Part shown: piece after piece, positions 8,919 through 18,900 of the stretch
Position numbering within the stretch: the first letter of the stretch is position 1
How the letters are laid out: every line of letters begins with the position of its first letter
Assembly: GCA_025449845.1 (NCBI GenBank)
Contig: JANWIP010000022.1
Coordinates: forward strand, 30,630 to 94,629
Direction of reading: 5' to 3'
DNA: 64,000 nt
From: Solirubrobacteraceae bacterium
Lineage (GTDB): Bacteria; Actinomycetota; Thermoleophilia; Solirubrobacterales; Solirubrobacteraceae
Program-made: the position numbers and the translations under genes
Notes under the pieces: generated by a model
Database searches by the model: none
The model's input: only the letters and a program-made list of their open reading frames with translations
Told to the model about the DNA's origin: nothing

Positions 8919-9752
8919 TCAGGCTGGGGTTTCGGCGGGCAGGCCGACCAGTTGAGCACTGCGCTCCCAGAGGCCCTCGGCAAACGTCTCATCCTGAGCC
9001 TGGGCGCTGGGCGCGAGCACCTTCTCATCCTGGACGTACTCGCCGGTCAAGGCGGCGGCCTGCTCGGACAGCGAGAGCCATACCAACGAGCGAGCGCCAC
9101 GCTGCGGCGAGCGGAAGAAGGGCCCGCCAAGCGTGGTGAGAAGCTTCCAGATGCCGTTGTCGTTCTTACCGAAGCCGGTGCGCACGACGCCGGGGTGAAA
9201 GCAGTTCGCGTGCAACTCCGGCGCGCGCTTGGCCAACTCGCGCGTAAAGAGGATGTTGCAGAGCTTGGAGGTGCCGTAGACACGCATGGCGGAGTAGGAC
9301 TTCTCGGACTGCAAGTCGTCGAGGTCCAGGCGCCCGGACTTGTGAGCGTCGGATGACGTGGTCACGACGCGAGCACCGTGGAGGCGATCGCGCAGCAGGT
9401 TGGTGAGCAGGAAAGGCGCGAGATGGTTCAAGGCAAAGCTCTGCTCGAAACCCTCCGTGGTCTCCTTACGCGTAGCGAACAGCGCGCCGGCGTTGTTGGC
9501 GAGCACGTCGATGTGCTCATAGCGCTCGCGGGCCTCCGCGGCGAGCGCCCGCACATCGGCCATCAGCGCCAGGTCGGCAACGTGCTCGTGGACCTGGGCG
9601 CCACCGCCCGCCGCCCTGGCTTCCTGCGCGACGGCCCCAACGCGCTCGGCGTCACGACCCACGAGCGCGACCTCGGCGCCTTCGCGGGCGAGCTCGACCG
9701 CGGCGGCGCGGCCGATGCCGCGCGTGGCGCCAGTGAGCAGTACGAGGGTCAT
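8919..9752 (-). CDS. Short-chain dehydrogenase/reductase (retinol-dehydrogenase-like SDR)
   Basis: Classical SDR of about 277 aa. The NAD(P)-binding motif TGATRGIG is near the N-terminus, then NNAGA, a catalytic serine in VVTTSSDAH and a YGTSKLCN active-site YxxxK. This is the broad group that includes WW-domain oxidoreductase and retinol dehydrogenases. The substrate is unknown. I chose the ATG at 9752, which opens directly onto TLVLLTGATRGIG; a TTG 24 bp upstream is the longer alternative. Confidence 0.88.
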   Translation of the reverse strand: MTLVLLTGATRGIGRAAAVELAREGAEVALVGRDAERVGAVAQEARAAGGGAQVHEHVADLALMADVRALAAEARERYEHIDVLANNAGALFATRKETTEGFEQSFALNHLAPFLLTNLLRDRLHGARVVTTSSDAHKSGRLDLDDLQSEKSYSAMRVYGTSKLCNILFTRELAKRAPELHANCFHPGVVRTGFGKNDNGIWKLLTTLGGPFFRSPQRGARSLVWLSLSEQAAALTGEYVQDEKVLAPSAQAQDETFAEGLWERSAQLVGLPAETPA

Positions 9753-9808
9753 GTCCTGGACTCTACTTGCACGCAAAGACCAGACAGTGTGCTGGGGGCA
9801 GCGAATCC

Positions 9809-10198
9809 TTAGGGCAACTCGCTGAGGTACTTCTCGGTGAGCCGCTTTGGGGCACGGTTGAGCCAGGCCTCGGTGACAAGCTCCTGCAGATCCGCAAGGC
9901 CGATGCTGTCAAGCCGCACGAGGATCGCGGGGTAGCCATCGAAGTGCGAGGTCGTGAAAAAGACCTGTGGATCATCCGCGAGCAAGACCTCCTTGGCCAT
10001 GAGGTGCTCCACGCGCGCGCCCAGGATCGGCCCCTGTGGGGCGGCAGCCCCAAGGGCTTCGATTTCCTTAGGGCGCAGCGGTCTCTCCCAAACAAACAAC
10101 TTGTCCTTGACCCGCCACTGGAGTCGCTCGCGGGAGAGGCGCTCGTCGGTCTCAGGCAGTGCAAGCGCGATGCGGCGCACGTCATCCCAGCTGGCCAT
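9809..10198 (-). CDS. MmcQ/YjbR family protein
   Basis: A 129-aa protein with the family pattern: an N-terminal LALPETDE motif, a central KLFVWERP strand, and VRLDSIGLADLQELVTEAW near the C-terminus. The family has a double-wing, DNA-binding-like fold but no firm biochemical role. It is adjacent to and co-directional with the flavoprotein gene upstream, 29 bp away, so co-transcription is possible. Confidence 0.85.
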   Translation of the reverse strand: MASWDDVRRIALALPETDERLSRERLQWRVKDKLFVWERPLRPKEIEALGAAAPQGPILGARVEHLMAKEVLLADDPQVFFTTSHFDGYPAILVRLDSIGLADLQELVTEAWLNRAPKRLTEKYLSELP

Positions 10199-10227
10199 GC
10201 CCCCACCCTAGCTCCGCGGACGTATGC

Positions 10228-11373
10228 TCAGCGGTTGAACCAGCGGGCGCGGCGCGTGGAGCCGAAGTGCTGCTTGTCGGCAGCAAGCGCATCGGAAGGC
10301 GCGCCGAAGGTGCCGGTCGGCTTGGGCCCGGAGAGAAAGTCCACTTCCACGCGCCCGACACGGCCAGCGCCGAACTCGATGTAACAGATACCGCGCCCGT
10401 CGTAGGCCGCCGGCTGCTCACCACCGCGCAGTCTGGCGATCAGCGAGGCAGCGACGACGCGGGCCGCCCCCTCGGCAAACACGCCGGCCTTCGGCACGGA
10501 GGCGGTGGTGACGTCCCCAACCGCGTACACATCCGCAAAGCGCGTCTGGAGCGTGCTTGAGTCCACGGGCACAAAGCCGTCCTCGGTCATGCCGCTCGCG
10601 ATGACGACATCGGGCGCGCGGTGCTTAGGAACGCCGAAGAAGATGTCATAAGGCATCTCGCTGCCGTCGTCGAGCACTGCCACGCGCCGCGCCACGTCAA
10701 GCGAGCTGACACGGCGGCCCGGGACAAACCGTATGTCGCGTTCGGCGAAGGCGGCTTCAAGTGCACGGGAGGTGTCCGGTGAAGGCGGAACGGGAGTGCC
10801 CAAAGGCAGCACGAAGGAGATCTCACAGTCAGCGCGCAGCCCGCGAGTAGACAAATAGTCATGCAGCAGCAAAGCGGTCTCACTCGGCGCGGGAGGGCAC
10901 TTGAAAGGCGCACCACAGACACCGATAAGAGCGCGGCCCCGCGTGAAGGTGGGAAGCAGTTCGCCCAGCCGCTGCGCACCGGCGACGGAGTAGAACTCAT
11001 TACTGTCGGCGAGTCCCGGCGTGGCAGCGAAGTCGTAATCGGCGCCCAGCGCGACGACAAGCACGTCCGCCTGATGCACACCACCATCAGTGGTCACGGT
11101 GCGAGCAGCGGGGTCGATCGCGGTGATGGTCTCGCGCAGGAAGCGCACCCCGGGCTTGGCGATCTCACGGTAAGGCAGGCGCACGGCATCCAAAGAGGTT
11201 CTGCCGAACATGACGTCGAGCTTTGAGTAGCCAAAGACGAACGAGTCGTTCTTGTCGATCAAGGTGACGTCGACGTCCTCGCCAAGCGCCTCCGAGAGCA
11301 TGCTCGCCAGCTCAAGGCCACCAAAACCGGCCCCCAAGATAACGACGCGCAGCTTCACTGGGCGAGCATACAC
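10228..11373 (-). CDS. FAD-dependent pyridine nucleotide-disulphide oxidoreductase (sulfide:quinone reductase-like)
   Basis: A 381-aa two-dinucleotide-binding flavoprotein. FAD site VVILGAGFGGLELA lies at the N-terminus and the second FAD contact is VYAVGDVTT in the last third. The stretch GVCGAPFKCPPAP has a cysteine in the position seen in sulfide:quinone reductase and type-II NADH dehydrogenase relatives. The substrate is not determined. The GTG start at 11373 is assumed; a GTG 15 bp downstream also fits. The TetR gene ends 10 bp upstream and may share its transcript. Confidence 0.8.
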   Translation of the reverse strand: MYARPVKLRVVILGAGFGGLELASMLSEALGEDVDVTLIDKNDSFVFGYSKLDVMFGRTSLDAVRLPYREIAKPGVRFLRETITAIDPAARTVTTDGGVHQADVLVVALGADYDFAATPGLADSNEFYSVAGAQRLGELLPTFTRGRALIGVCGAPFKCPPAPSETALLLHDYLSTRGLRADCEISFVLPLGTPVPPSPDTSRALEAAFAERDIRFVPGRRVSSLDVARRVAVLDDGSEMPYDIFFGVPKHRAPDVVIASGMTEDGFVPVDSSTLQTRFADVYAVGDVTTASVPKAGVFAEGAARVVAASLIARLRGGEQPAAYDGRGICYIEFGAGRVGRVEVDFLSGPKPTGTFGAPSDALAADKQHFGSTRRARWFNR

Positions 11374-11382
11374 AGCAACTGC

Positions 11383-12021
11383 TCAGCCAAGGTTCAACTT
11401 GATCTTGGGGTCGACCTGCTGAGCCGCGAGCAAGGCCCCCACGAAAGCAGCGAGCAGCAGGTCGCGCAGCTCCTCGCGCGGCAGGTCTCTGGCCTGCGTC
11501 CAGTCGAGGATCGCGGCGTCCATGTAGCCAAGCCAGCCCCTGATCGCGGTGCGCAGCGCCGGGCGAGGCTTGCGCTTGCCGGTCAGCTCGGCCAGAACCA
11601 GTTCCATGGTCCCGACGCGAAAACCCTCAACGAGCTGGTGTGCCTCAGGGAGCACGGCCGCGCTCTGCATGAGCTTTGCCCAGGTGCGTCCGTTGTCCTC
11701 AATCCAACCGAGATAGGCGTCGAGACTCGCGGTGAGCTGCTCAACCGGGGTCCCCCCGGCGGCAGGCTGAATAAGCCCCTGCAGCTCCGAGGCCGCCTCG
11801 GTTACAGCGGCCAGGAAGAGGTCGTTCTTGGACGGGAAGTAGTGGTAGAGCAGCGGCTTGGAGACCCCGGCGGCCTGCGCGATCTGGCGCATGGAGATCT
11901 CCTCATAGGAGTGCTGCGCGAACAGTTTCGCGCCCGCGTCGAGCAGCAGCCGGCGACGCTCGTCGACAGGCAGGCGCGTGTAGGCGGGCTCGGCGGCGAG
12001 TTTTGCAGCCATCACGAGCAT
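11383..12021 (-). CDS. TetR family transcriptional regulator
   Basis: A 212-aa repressor-type protein. The N-terminal helix-turn-helix is clear (residues 20-65: RRRLLLDAGAKLF, then ISMRQIAQAAGVSKPLLYHY); the helical ligand domain follows. It is transcribed away from the DUF2339 gene, and the roughly 100-bp gap between them carries three related operator-like repeats, so it probably represses itself and that gene. The FAD oxidoreductase directly downstream is a plausible co-regulated partner. Confidence 0.9.
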   Translation of the reverse strand: MLVMAAKLAAEPAYTRLPVDERRRLLLDAGAKLFAQHSYEEISMRQIAQAAGVSKPLLYHYFPSKNDLFLAAVTEAASELQGLIQPAAGGTPVEQLTASLDAYLGWIEDNGRTWAKLMQSAAVLPEAHQLVEGFRVGTMELVLAELTGKRKPRPALRTAIRGWLGYMDAAILDWTQARDLPREELRDLLLAAFVGALLAAQQVDPKIKLNLG

Positions 12022-12025
12022 GTTA

Positions 12026-12106
12026 ATTGATCGCCGGTCAATAGCTTATTGATCGATGGTTGACAAGCATAGAAAGATCATCTAGCCTGCTTATCAACCA
12101 TCGGTC
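12026..12106. promoter_or_regulatory. Three operator-like repeats between tetR and DUF2339
   Basis: Two sites read ATTGATCG-N2-GGT on the plus strand (near 12027 and 12049). A third, on the minus strand, lies at 12089-12106. The second and third form an inverted repeat: GATCGATGGTTGACAAGC at 12051-12068 matches the reverse complement of GCTTATCAACCATCGGTC at 12089-12106 in 16 of 18 positions, with a 20-bp spacer. Their position over both divergent promoters suggests TetR binding sites. Confidence 0.65.
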
Positions 12107-12121
12107 ACTAAGGAGGTGGCA

Positions 12122-14239
12122 ATGACTGCCACGGACGCAAACGAAGCTCGGGAAGAGCGCAGCAACAGCAGCAAAGTCGAGGGCCAGCCGGTCGAGCGCC
12201 AGCCAACCTGGAAGTCACGATCGGGGATGTCGCTGAGCGACGTGATCGGCGGTCAGGTGCTGGCGTGGCTGGGAGGCGCGGCCACGCTGATCGGCATCTT
12301 GCTGTTCCTCGTACTGGCGGTCTCCCACGGATGGATCGGGCAGGAGACGCGCGTGCTGCTGGCCGCGATGGCATCGACGGCGCTAATGGGCGCCGGCACA
12401 TGGCTGCACGATCGCCGCGGCAGGACGGAGGCCGCGATCGCGATGGTGGGTACGGCAACCGCGGGCCTGTTTGCCACATTGATCGTGGCAAGCGAGGTGT
12501 ACGAGCTGCTGCCGGAGCTGCTGGCGGTGCTCGGCGCGATGCTGGTCGGCGGCGTGGCCACGGTGCTGGCGATCCGCTGGGCCGGACGCGCGATCGGCGC
12601 GCTGGGCCTACTCGGCGCGCTCTGTGCCGGAATAGTTGTAGGCGCGCCTATCCACATTGCCAGCATCGCCCTGCTGGCGGTCACGGCGACATGCGCGACG
12701 TGGGTCGCGGTTAAGCAGCGCTGGGGATGGCTGGCGCTCGGCACGGTGCTGATCTGCGCACCGCAACTGACGATCTGGATACTGGAAGGCTGGCCAGTGC
12801 CGCTTGAGATCCTGGTGCTGGCGGTGTTCGCCGCACTCGGGCTGCTCGGCGCCTTTGGAGCACAGCTGAACGCATCAGAGGAGCGACTGGCCCCCGCGGC
12901 GGCGGCTACGGCAACGCTGAGCGCCTGCGTCGTGGCGGTACTCGGATGGGGCGTCTTGGCTGCCGGCGATTCACCCACCGCTGGCATCATCTGGCTCGCG
13001 GCCCTGGCCTGTGTCCACGTGGCCATTGGCGCAAGGCTGTTTCCGCGCACGGCAAGGCTGTATCCGCGCACGGCAAAGCTGTATCCGCGCACGGCAGGAC
13101 CGCATCCGCGCACGCAAACATCCCTGCCACTGCGGCGACTGCTGCTGGCGCTCGGCGTGATGCTTGCCGACGTTGCCTTCGCGCTCGGCGCCCAAGGGAT
13201 GACGTTGGCACTGGGCTGGAGCGCAAGCGCGGTGATGTTGGCGTGGCTGGCACGGCGCAGTGCACACGCCAGTGCCAACAAAAGCTCAAGCACAGGCCCA
13301 GGTACAAACACAAGCTCAAACGAGAGCCTGTATACCCTCGGCGTAGGCGCCCAGATCGGCATCGCCCTGATCCAGATGCTGCTCGACGCGCCGCCAAGCG
13401 CGCTTGCGAGCGGGACTACCGAGCCACTGGGGTTGCTGTCGATCTCAGCGCTCGCGGCGAGCTGCATCGCGTGCGGTCACTTGAGCGCAAGCGAGCGAAC
13501 GAGCTGGCGAGTCGCGCTCAACAGCCTGGGCCTGATCGCAATCGCCTACCTGAGCGCCTCAGCACTAGACGGCGCAACGCTGGTAGCAGCATGGGCGCTA
13601 GAGGGCCTGGCACTGGCACGAGTAAACGCCCGCAAAGAAGACATCGTCAGCCGCTACGGCGCCTGCGCATTCATCGGCGCAGCAGCAATGCATACGCTGC
13701 TGGTCGAGGCACCCCCGACGGCGCTGAGCAGCGGCGTGGCGAACCTCGGCGCCGCCGCGGGGGCACTGGGAACACTGGCGGCCGTCGGAGTGCGCCTGGG
13801 CATGACACGAACGGTCAACACCGACCGACGGCACTGGCCGTTCCTCGGCGCGGCCGGCGCGCTGCTGTACCTGGCATCGGTGGCGACGATCACAGCCTTC
13901 ACACCAACAACCGCGGCAACAGGCGAAGCGTTGCTCGAACTCAGCGTACGCCAGCAGGGCCAGGTGGCGCTCAGCGCACTTTGGAGCCTGCTCGGGCTGT
14001 TCGCCCTGATCCTCGGCCTGCGCAGAGACATCCCAGCAGTGCGCACGGCCGGGCTGGTGCTGCTGCTTGTGGCAGTGGCGAAGGTCTTCCTCTATGACCT
14101 ATCGACCCTGACGTCGCTGTACCGCGTGACGTCGTTCACGGTGCTAGGGCTGCTGCTGCTCAGCGGAGCACTGGCCTACCAGCGCCTGCGCCCGCCTGCA
14201 CCGCCCGACATGCGCACGGTGCACCCGAGTCAGCTATGA
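12122..14239 (+). CDS. DUF2339 family polytopic membrane protein
   Basis: A protein of about 705 aa with a hydrophilic N-terminus and some 20 hydrophobic segments, the architecture of DUF2339. The conserved opening is near IGGQVLAWLGGAATLIG; a late FLYDLSTLTSLYRV motif is also typical. Function is unknown. The ATG at 12122 has an AGGAGG 5 bp upstream. A 7-residue tandem repeat (LYPRTAK-like, four copies, 21-bp period, about 13038-13119) lies in a loop. It is divergent from a TetR gene that probably controls it, and its end overlaps the convergent hydrolase gene by 6 bp. Confidence 0.85.
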   Translation: MTATDANEAREERSNSSKVEGQPVERQPTWKSRSGMSLSDVIGGQVLAWLGGAATLIGILLFLVLAVSHGWIGQETRVLLAAMASTALMGAGTWLHDRRGRTEAAIAMVGTATAGLFATLIVASEVYELLPELLAVLGAMLVGGVATVLAIRWAGRAIGALGLLGALCAGIVVGAPIHIASIALLAVTATCATWVAVKQRWGWLALGTVLICAPQLTIWILEGWPVPLEILVLAVFAALGLLGAFGAQLNASEERLAPAAAATATLSACVVAVLGWGVLAAGDSPTAGIIWLAALACVHVAIGARLFPRTARLYPRTAKLYPRTAGPHPRTQTSLPLRRLLLALGVMLADVAFALGAQGMTLALGWSASAVMLAWLARRSAHASANKSSSTGPGTNTSSNESLYTLGVGAQIGIALIQMLLDAPPSALASGTTEPLGLLSISALAASCIACGHLSASERTSWRVALNSLGLIAIAYLSASALDGATLVAAWALEGLALARVNARKEDIVSRYGACAFIGAAAMHTLLVEAPPTALSSGVANLGAAAGALGTLAAVGVRLGMTRTVNTDRRHWPFLGAAGALLYLASVATITAFTPTTAATGEALLELSVRQQGQVALSALWSLLGLFALILGLRRDIPAVRTAGLVLLLVAVAKVFLYDLSTLTSLYRVTSFTVLGLLLLSGALAYQRLRPPAPPDMRTVHPSQL

Positions 14240-15055
14240 CAGCGCGAGCCGGTGAGCGAAGAACGACAAAATCTCATCGCGAGCGGCGATCGTCGGCTGA
14301 CCGGCTTCGTCGATCAAATGAGCCGTCACCACGCTATGTGGCCCCCCCACGACGTCTGTAAAAAAAGGTGGGGAGGTAGGGTTGGCCGCGCTATCCGGGA
14401 GAACTCGTGCGACAAAACGATCGCCGAGCGCCTGCGAGTAGGCGGCGAAGCGCTGCGCCTGACAGAAGCGATCCCCCTTGAAGCGGTAGGCCATGACGGT
14501 GAGGTCCTCTCGCTCCAGGCGCTCCGCGACCGCGGCGAGCTCCGCGGGAGCGATCTCGATCCCAGCGGGATCATCGAGCGGCAGCGTAGGCTGCGAGAGA
14601 ACCGGCGCGAGCATGGCAGGCTCAAGCATCATGGTGAGCGCGAAGTTGCCCGTGAAGCACATGCCGATCGCGCCGACGCCAGGGCCAGCGCACTCCTCAT
14701 GCGCGAGCCTCGCCAGCGCGCGCAGCCAGCTGGTGATGGGGCTTGATTCGTTGCTGGCAAGGACACGAAACTCAGCGCTGACGCAGGCGCGCTGGAAGGT
14801 CGCAACACCCTCCTCGACACCAGGCACGGCACCATCGCGGCCGAACAGCGAGGGCATGTAAACGGTGAATCCAGCGTCTCGCACCCAGCGCGCGAAGCGG
14901 GCGACATGCGGGCTGATGCCCGGCATCTCGGTCATGACGATCACGCCCGGCCCAGCGCCGGCCACGTGCACCACCTTCGTGACTCCGTCGAGGGCGACGA
15001 CACGGGACTCGAAGTCCTCAAGCAGGTCGTCCTGGTCGAGGTTCCGTTTCGGCAT
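14234..15055 (-). CDS. Dienelactone hydrolase family protein
   Basis: An alpha/beta hydrolase of about 273 aa. The nucleophile elbow GAIGMCFTGNFAL has cysteine in the nucleophile position, the hallmark of dienelactone hydrolases, and a late GGPHSVVTAH supplies the histidine. Members hydrolyse lactones or related esters; the substrate here is unknown. I took the ATG at 15055, which has AAAGGGA upstream, over a longer start at 15097. Confidence 0.85.
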   Translation of the reverse strand: MPKRNLDQDDLLEDFESRVVALDGVTKVVHVAGAGPGVIVMTEMPGISPHVARFARWVRDAGFTVYMPSLFGRDGAVPGVEEGVATFQRACVSAEFRVLASNESSPITSWLRALARLAHEECAGPGVGAIGMCFTGNFALTMMLEPAMLAPVLSQPTLPLDDPAGIEIAPAELAAVAERLEREDLTVMAYRFKGDRFCQAQRFAAYSQALGDRFVARVLPDSAANPTSPPFFTDVVGGPHSVVTAHLIDEAGQPTIAARDEILSFFAHRLALS

Positions 15056-15190
15056 ACGTCCCTTTCCCGTCGGTTGGCAAGGAGGTGGCTGCTCCAAGAC
15101 GAATGGTCAGCTGAAAAGCGACCGCCGTTACGAAAGCTTTCGCGGCGGCTTCACGATAGCTACACGCCCACACGCGATATTGATCTGGCA

Positions 15191-15934
15191 ATGAGTCCCG
15201 ACACGATCATCCTCTCGCCCCATTTCGACGACGCAGTGCTCTCGTGTTGGCATGTACTGGCAGGCCCAGGCGAGGCGCTCGTGGTGAATGTCTTTGCGGG
15301 CGAGCCTCCTGCGGGGACGCTCGGGTGGTGGGACCGGCTGGCGGGCGCGAGCGACTCGGCGGCGGCGGTGCAGGCGCGTATCCAGGAGGACCGCCAGGCG
15401 CTCGCGCTGGCCGGCCGCACGGCCATCAACCTGCCGTTCCTGGACAGCCAGTACCACCAATCCGATCAGGCACCGGAAGAGATCGTCGAGGCGCTGCGCG
15501 GAGTGCTCGGCGCGCTGCTCGTCGAAAGCGCCCAGATATACGCGCCGGCCACTCTCGGCGACCAGCATCGCGACCACACCGCGGTGCGCGCGGCAGCACT
15601 GGCGCTCCACGCAGAAGGCGCCAAGGTGATGCTGTACGCGGACCTGCCGCATGCCACAGTGGCAGGATGGCCCCAATGGGTGCTTGAAGAGTCCTCGGCA
15701 GAGACGGATCGGGCAGGCGAGCAATGGGCGATGCAGCTGGAGGCCACCGGCGTTCCGGTCGAGCGGATGGTGGCTACGACGCACCGGCTCCCAGCGGCCG
15801 TCCACGCGAGCAAGGTGGAGGCGGTGCTCACCTACCGAAGTCAAATAGCGCCGCTGCAAGAGAGCTTCGGAGCTTCGCTTGAAGATCTTCAGCTGCTCGG
15901 CCTAGAGGTCGATTGGCGTCTGCCGCAGACTTGA
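15191..15934 (+). CDS. PIG-L family deacetylase
   Basis: A 247-aa zinc-dependent deacetylase of the LmbE/MshB family. The metal-binding opening LSPHFDDAVLSC is at residues 8-19 and a later GDQHRDHTAV supplies the third ligand. Family members remove acetyl groups from N-acetylglucosaminyl compounds, including mycothiol precursors and antibiotics. The ATG at 15191 starts directly on the catalytic motif. The 3' end overlaps the convergent SARP-cyclase gene by 33 bp. Confidence 0.85.
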   Translation: MSPDTIILSPHFDDAVLSCWHVLAGPGEALVVNVFAGEPPAGTLGWWDRLAGASDSAAAVQARIQEDRQALALAGRTAINLPFLDSQYHQSDQAPEEIVEALRGVLGALLVESAQIYAPATLGDQHRDHTAVRAAALALHAEGAKVMLYADLPHATVAGWPQWVLEESSAETDRAGEQWAMQLEATGVPVERMVATTHRLPAAVHASKVEAVLTYRSQIAPLQESFGASLEDLQLLGLEVDWRLPQT

Positions 15935-18900
15935 GAGCGAGGGGCACGGCTCCCCAGCCGAGGCCACCATCGTGTCGATCAGCTCGCGTGCACGCTGGGT
16001 GTGGACCTCGGCCTGTGCGGGGTCGTCCGTCGCGGCGGCGACGCGGGCAAGACCGGCTTCGAGCTGCCAACGCTCGCAGAGCAGCCCGTCCTCACCGGCC
16101 GCCTGCGTTCCCTGGCTCAGCATCCGCGCCGCCGCAGCCCAGTCGCCGCGAGCCTCGGCGCAGCGAGCGAGAAAGAGGGTGCTCACGGCAATCGAGCGCC
16201 GCGCCCCGCTGTGCTCCCAGGCTTGCAGCCGAGCTCGCATTGCCTGCTCGGCGCGCTCGATGTCGCCGTCCGCGAGGTGGGTCTCGGCGATCGCGAAGTA
16301 AGCCTGCTCCCCCCAGAAATCGACTCTGCCCGGGGGCGTCGTGACCTGCTCCGCGATCAGCTGCGCGCGCTGCGCGAGCGCACGCGCCTCGGTCTCAGCG
16401 CCGGCCAGGCGCAAGGCGCAAGAGAGCGCACCGAGGCAGCGAAAGGTCTGCCCGCGTGCACGGTGGCGCTCGGCGGCGGCGAGCCCACGTTCCAGCACGG
16501 CAATGGCCTCCTCGGTGGCGCGCAGGTCCAGCAAAGGGGACGCGAGACCAGCCGCGGCCCAGCCGAGCCAGGAGGCATCCGGAGTGTCCGCGCGGGCAAA
16601 CGCCTCGCGAGCGAACGCCAGAGATCGTGCATAGTCGCCGCGGCAGCGCGCTATGTGGCTCGCCGTGTCGCGGACCAGGACACCGGCGGCGCGATACCCG
16701 ACGCGGTCGCTGATGGCGAGCGCCTCCTCGATACGCCTCTGCGCCTCGGGCCATTGACAGCGCTCCAGCGGCACGTAGCAGGACTCGCACAGCGTCCACT
16801 GCAGGTACCACAGGTCGCCGCGCTGGCGTTGGGCGCGCTCGAGCTCGGCACAGAGCTCCTGTAGGCGCTCCAGGTCGCCGAGCTGGAGCGCGGTGAACTT
16901 GAGGCTGTCCATCGCCTGGCTGACGGCGATGTCATCGCCGGCGCCGCGGGCGATCTGGAGCGCGCGCTCGCCCAGCACAACGGCCTCGGCGAACTCCAGC
17001 TCGTTGGCGAGCACCAGCGAAAGGCGGTTGAGCGCACTGACCTGGGCGGCTTCGTCACCAAGCTCCTCGGCGATCCGCAAGGCCTGTTCGTGGCAGCGCC
17101 GAGAGACCTGCGGATCGAGCACGTGCCAATGGTGTCCCAGCGCATTGAGCACCCGCATCTCGCTGACGCGGTCGCCCGCGGCGCGGGCACCCTTCAGCGC
17201 GTGCTCAAGGTCGCCGAGCGCCCGCTCGTACTCGCCGAGCATCTCCAGCACCCAGGCACGCGCGCGGTAGAGGTCACGGATCGCCTGCTCGGTGGCGGCG
17301 GTCATGCCGAGCATCTCGCCCGCGACGATCGCTCCCTGCAGATTCTCGAGCGCGGTCTCCTGGGCGTGGACCCGTTCCGCGGCGGTCACGGCGCGGCGGT
17401 AGTAGTCAAACGCCTTGCGCAGATCGCCGGCGGCGCGGTAGTGGTATGCGAGCGTGCCCGCGCGCTCGTCGGGACGGTCGGTGGGCACCTCCTCGATCGC
17501 CGCGGCGATCCGCCCGTGGATCGCTGCCCTGCGGGTGGCCGAAAGCTGCTCGTAGATGGTCTCGCGAAAGAGCGCGTGGGCGAAGCTGAGCCGTCCCAGC
17601 GACTGCGCAGGCTCGACCAGCACACCGGCGTCGATCGCCTCCTCGACCAGGTCGATGAGACGATCGCGAGGGTGCTCAAGGACACGCCCGAGCACGTCGA
17701 GCTCGAAGTCACGACCCGCGACAGCGGCCACCGAAAGCGCCTGACGACAGTCATCGCCCAGGCCACGCAGACGGCGCAGCAGCAGGTCCCTGACGCTGTC
17801 CGGCACACCACCGGCGGCGAGATCCCAATCAGACTCCGCGCCGACGTCGTACAGCAGCTCCTCGATGAAGAAGGGGTTGCCCTCGCTGCGATCGGCGACG
17901 CGGCGCACGAAGCCTCGCGGCGCCTGTTGCCCGGTGCGGCCCGCGATCAGCTCGGCGACCTCGGCCTCGCCGAGTCCTGCCAGGGGAAGCCGCTGCACGG
18001 CCCGCGCGCGGCGCAGCTCCGCGAGCGCTTCGGCCAGCGGGTGCTCATCGTCGACCTCGACCGGCCGGTAGGTGCCGAGGACCATCAACGGCGCGCGTGG
18101 CTGCGCGCGTGCGAGATGACGAAGCAACAGCAGGCTCGACTGGTCAGCCCAGTGCAGGTCATCCAGGAACAGCACGAGCGGCCGCAGATGCGCAGCGTCG
18201 GCCAGCAGCGAGGAGACGGCCTCGAACAGGCGGAAACGCTCCTGCTCGGCGCCAAGGCCCGTCGGCCCATAAGGAGCGCGCGAGTCCTCAAGCTCGGGCA
18301 CGATCGCGGCCAACTGCGCGCGCCGCGGGGTGACCTGTACGGCCAGCTCAGCCGGGGGGCAGCAGGCGATGTAGTGGCGCAGAGCCTCCACGAAGGGCTG
18401 GTAGGGAACGAGGGTCTCCTCATGGCAACTGCCCGCCAGCACGGTTGCGCCCTGCTCGTGCGCGGTGCGAGCGAACTCCCGGGCCAGGCGCGTCTTGCCA
18501 ATCCCGGGCTCGCCCGCGAGCACGACGACACGCAAGCTGCCCTCGCGCACGGCGGCCCACTCGGCCTGCAGCGCAGCGCCCGTATCAGAGCGACCAACGA
18601 AGCTGCCGCGATCGTCGCCCGCCAGCAGCGGAGGCAGTGGAACGCGCAGCTCGGTCGAAGGTTCCCAGATCACCTCACAGGCGGGGACGGGGTCGGCGAC
18701 GCCCTTTAGCGGGACCGCCCCAAGCGAGCGGTAGGCGAACCCGCCGCGGGTGCCGATTAGCGCACGCACTAACTCCGAGGCGAGGATCTGGCCTGGGGCA
18801 CCGGCATCGCAGAGCCGCTTGGCGATCACCACAGGCGTGCCGAAATAATCGCCCTCATCGCGGATCGGCTCGCCGACGTTGAGGCCGATGCGAACCGCGA

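Noticed and set aside
17090..18709. 539-codon plus-strand open frame opposite the SARP-cyclase gene
   Set aside because: It lies entirely antisense to conserved AAA/TPR coding sequence; long antisense frames are expected at this GC content and the product matches no domain.
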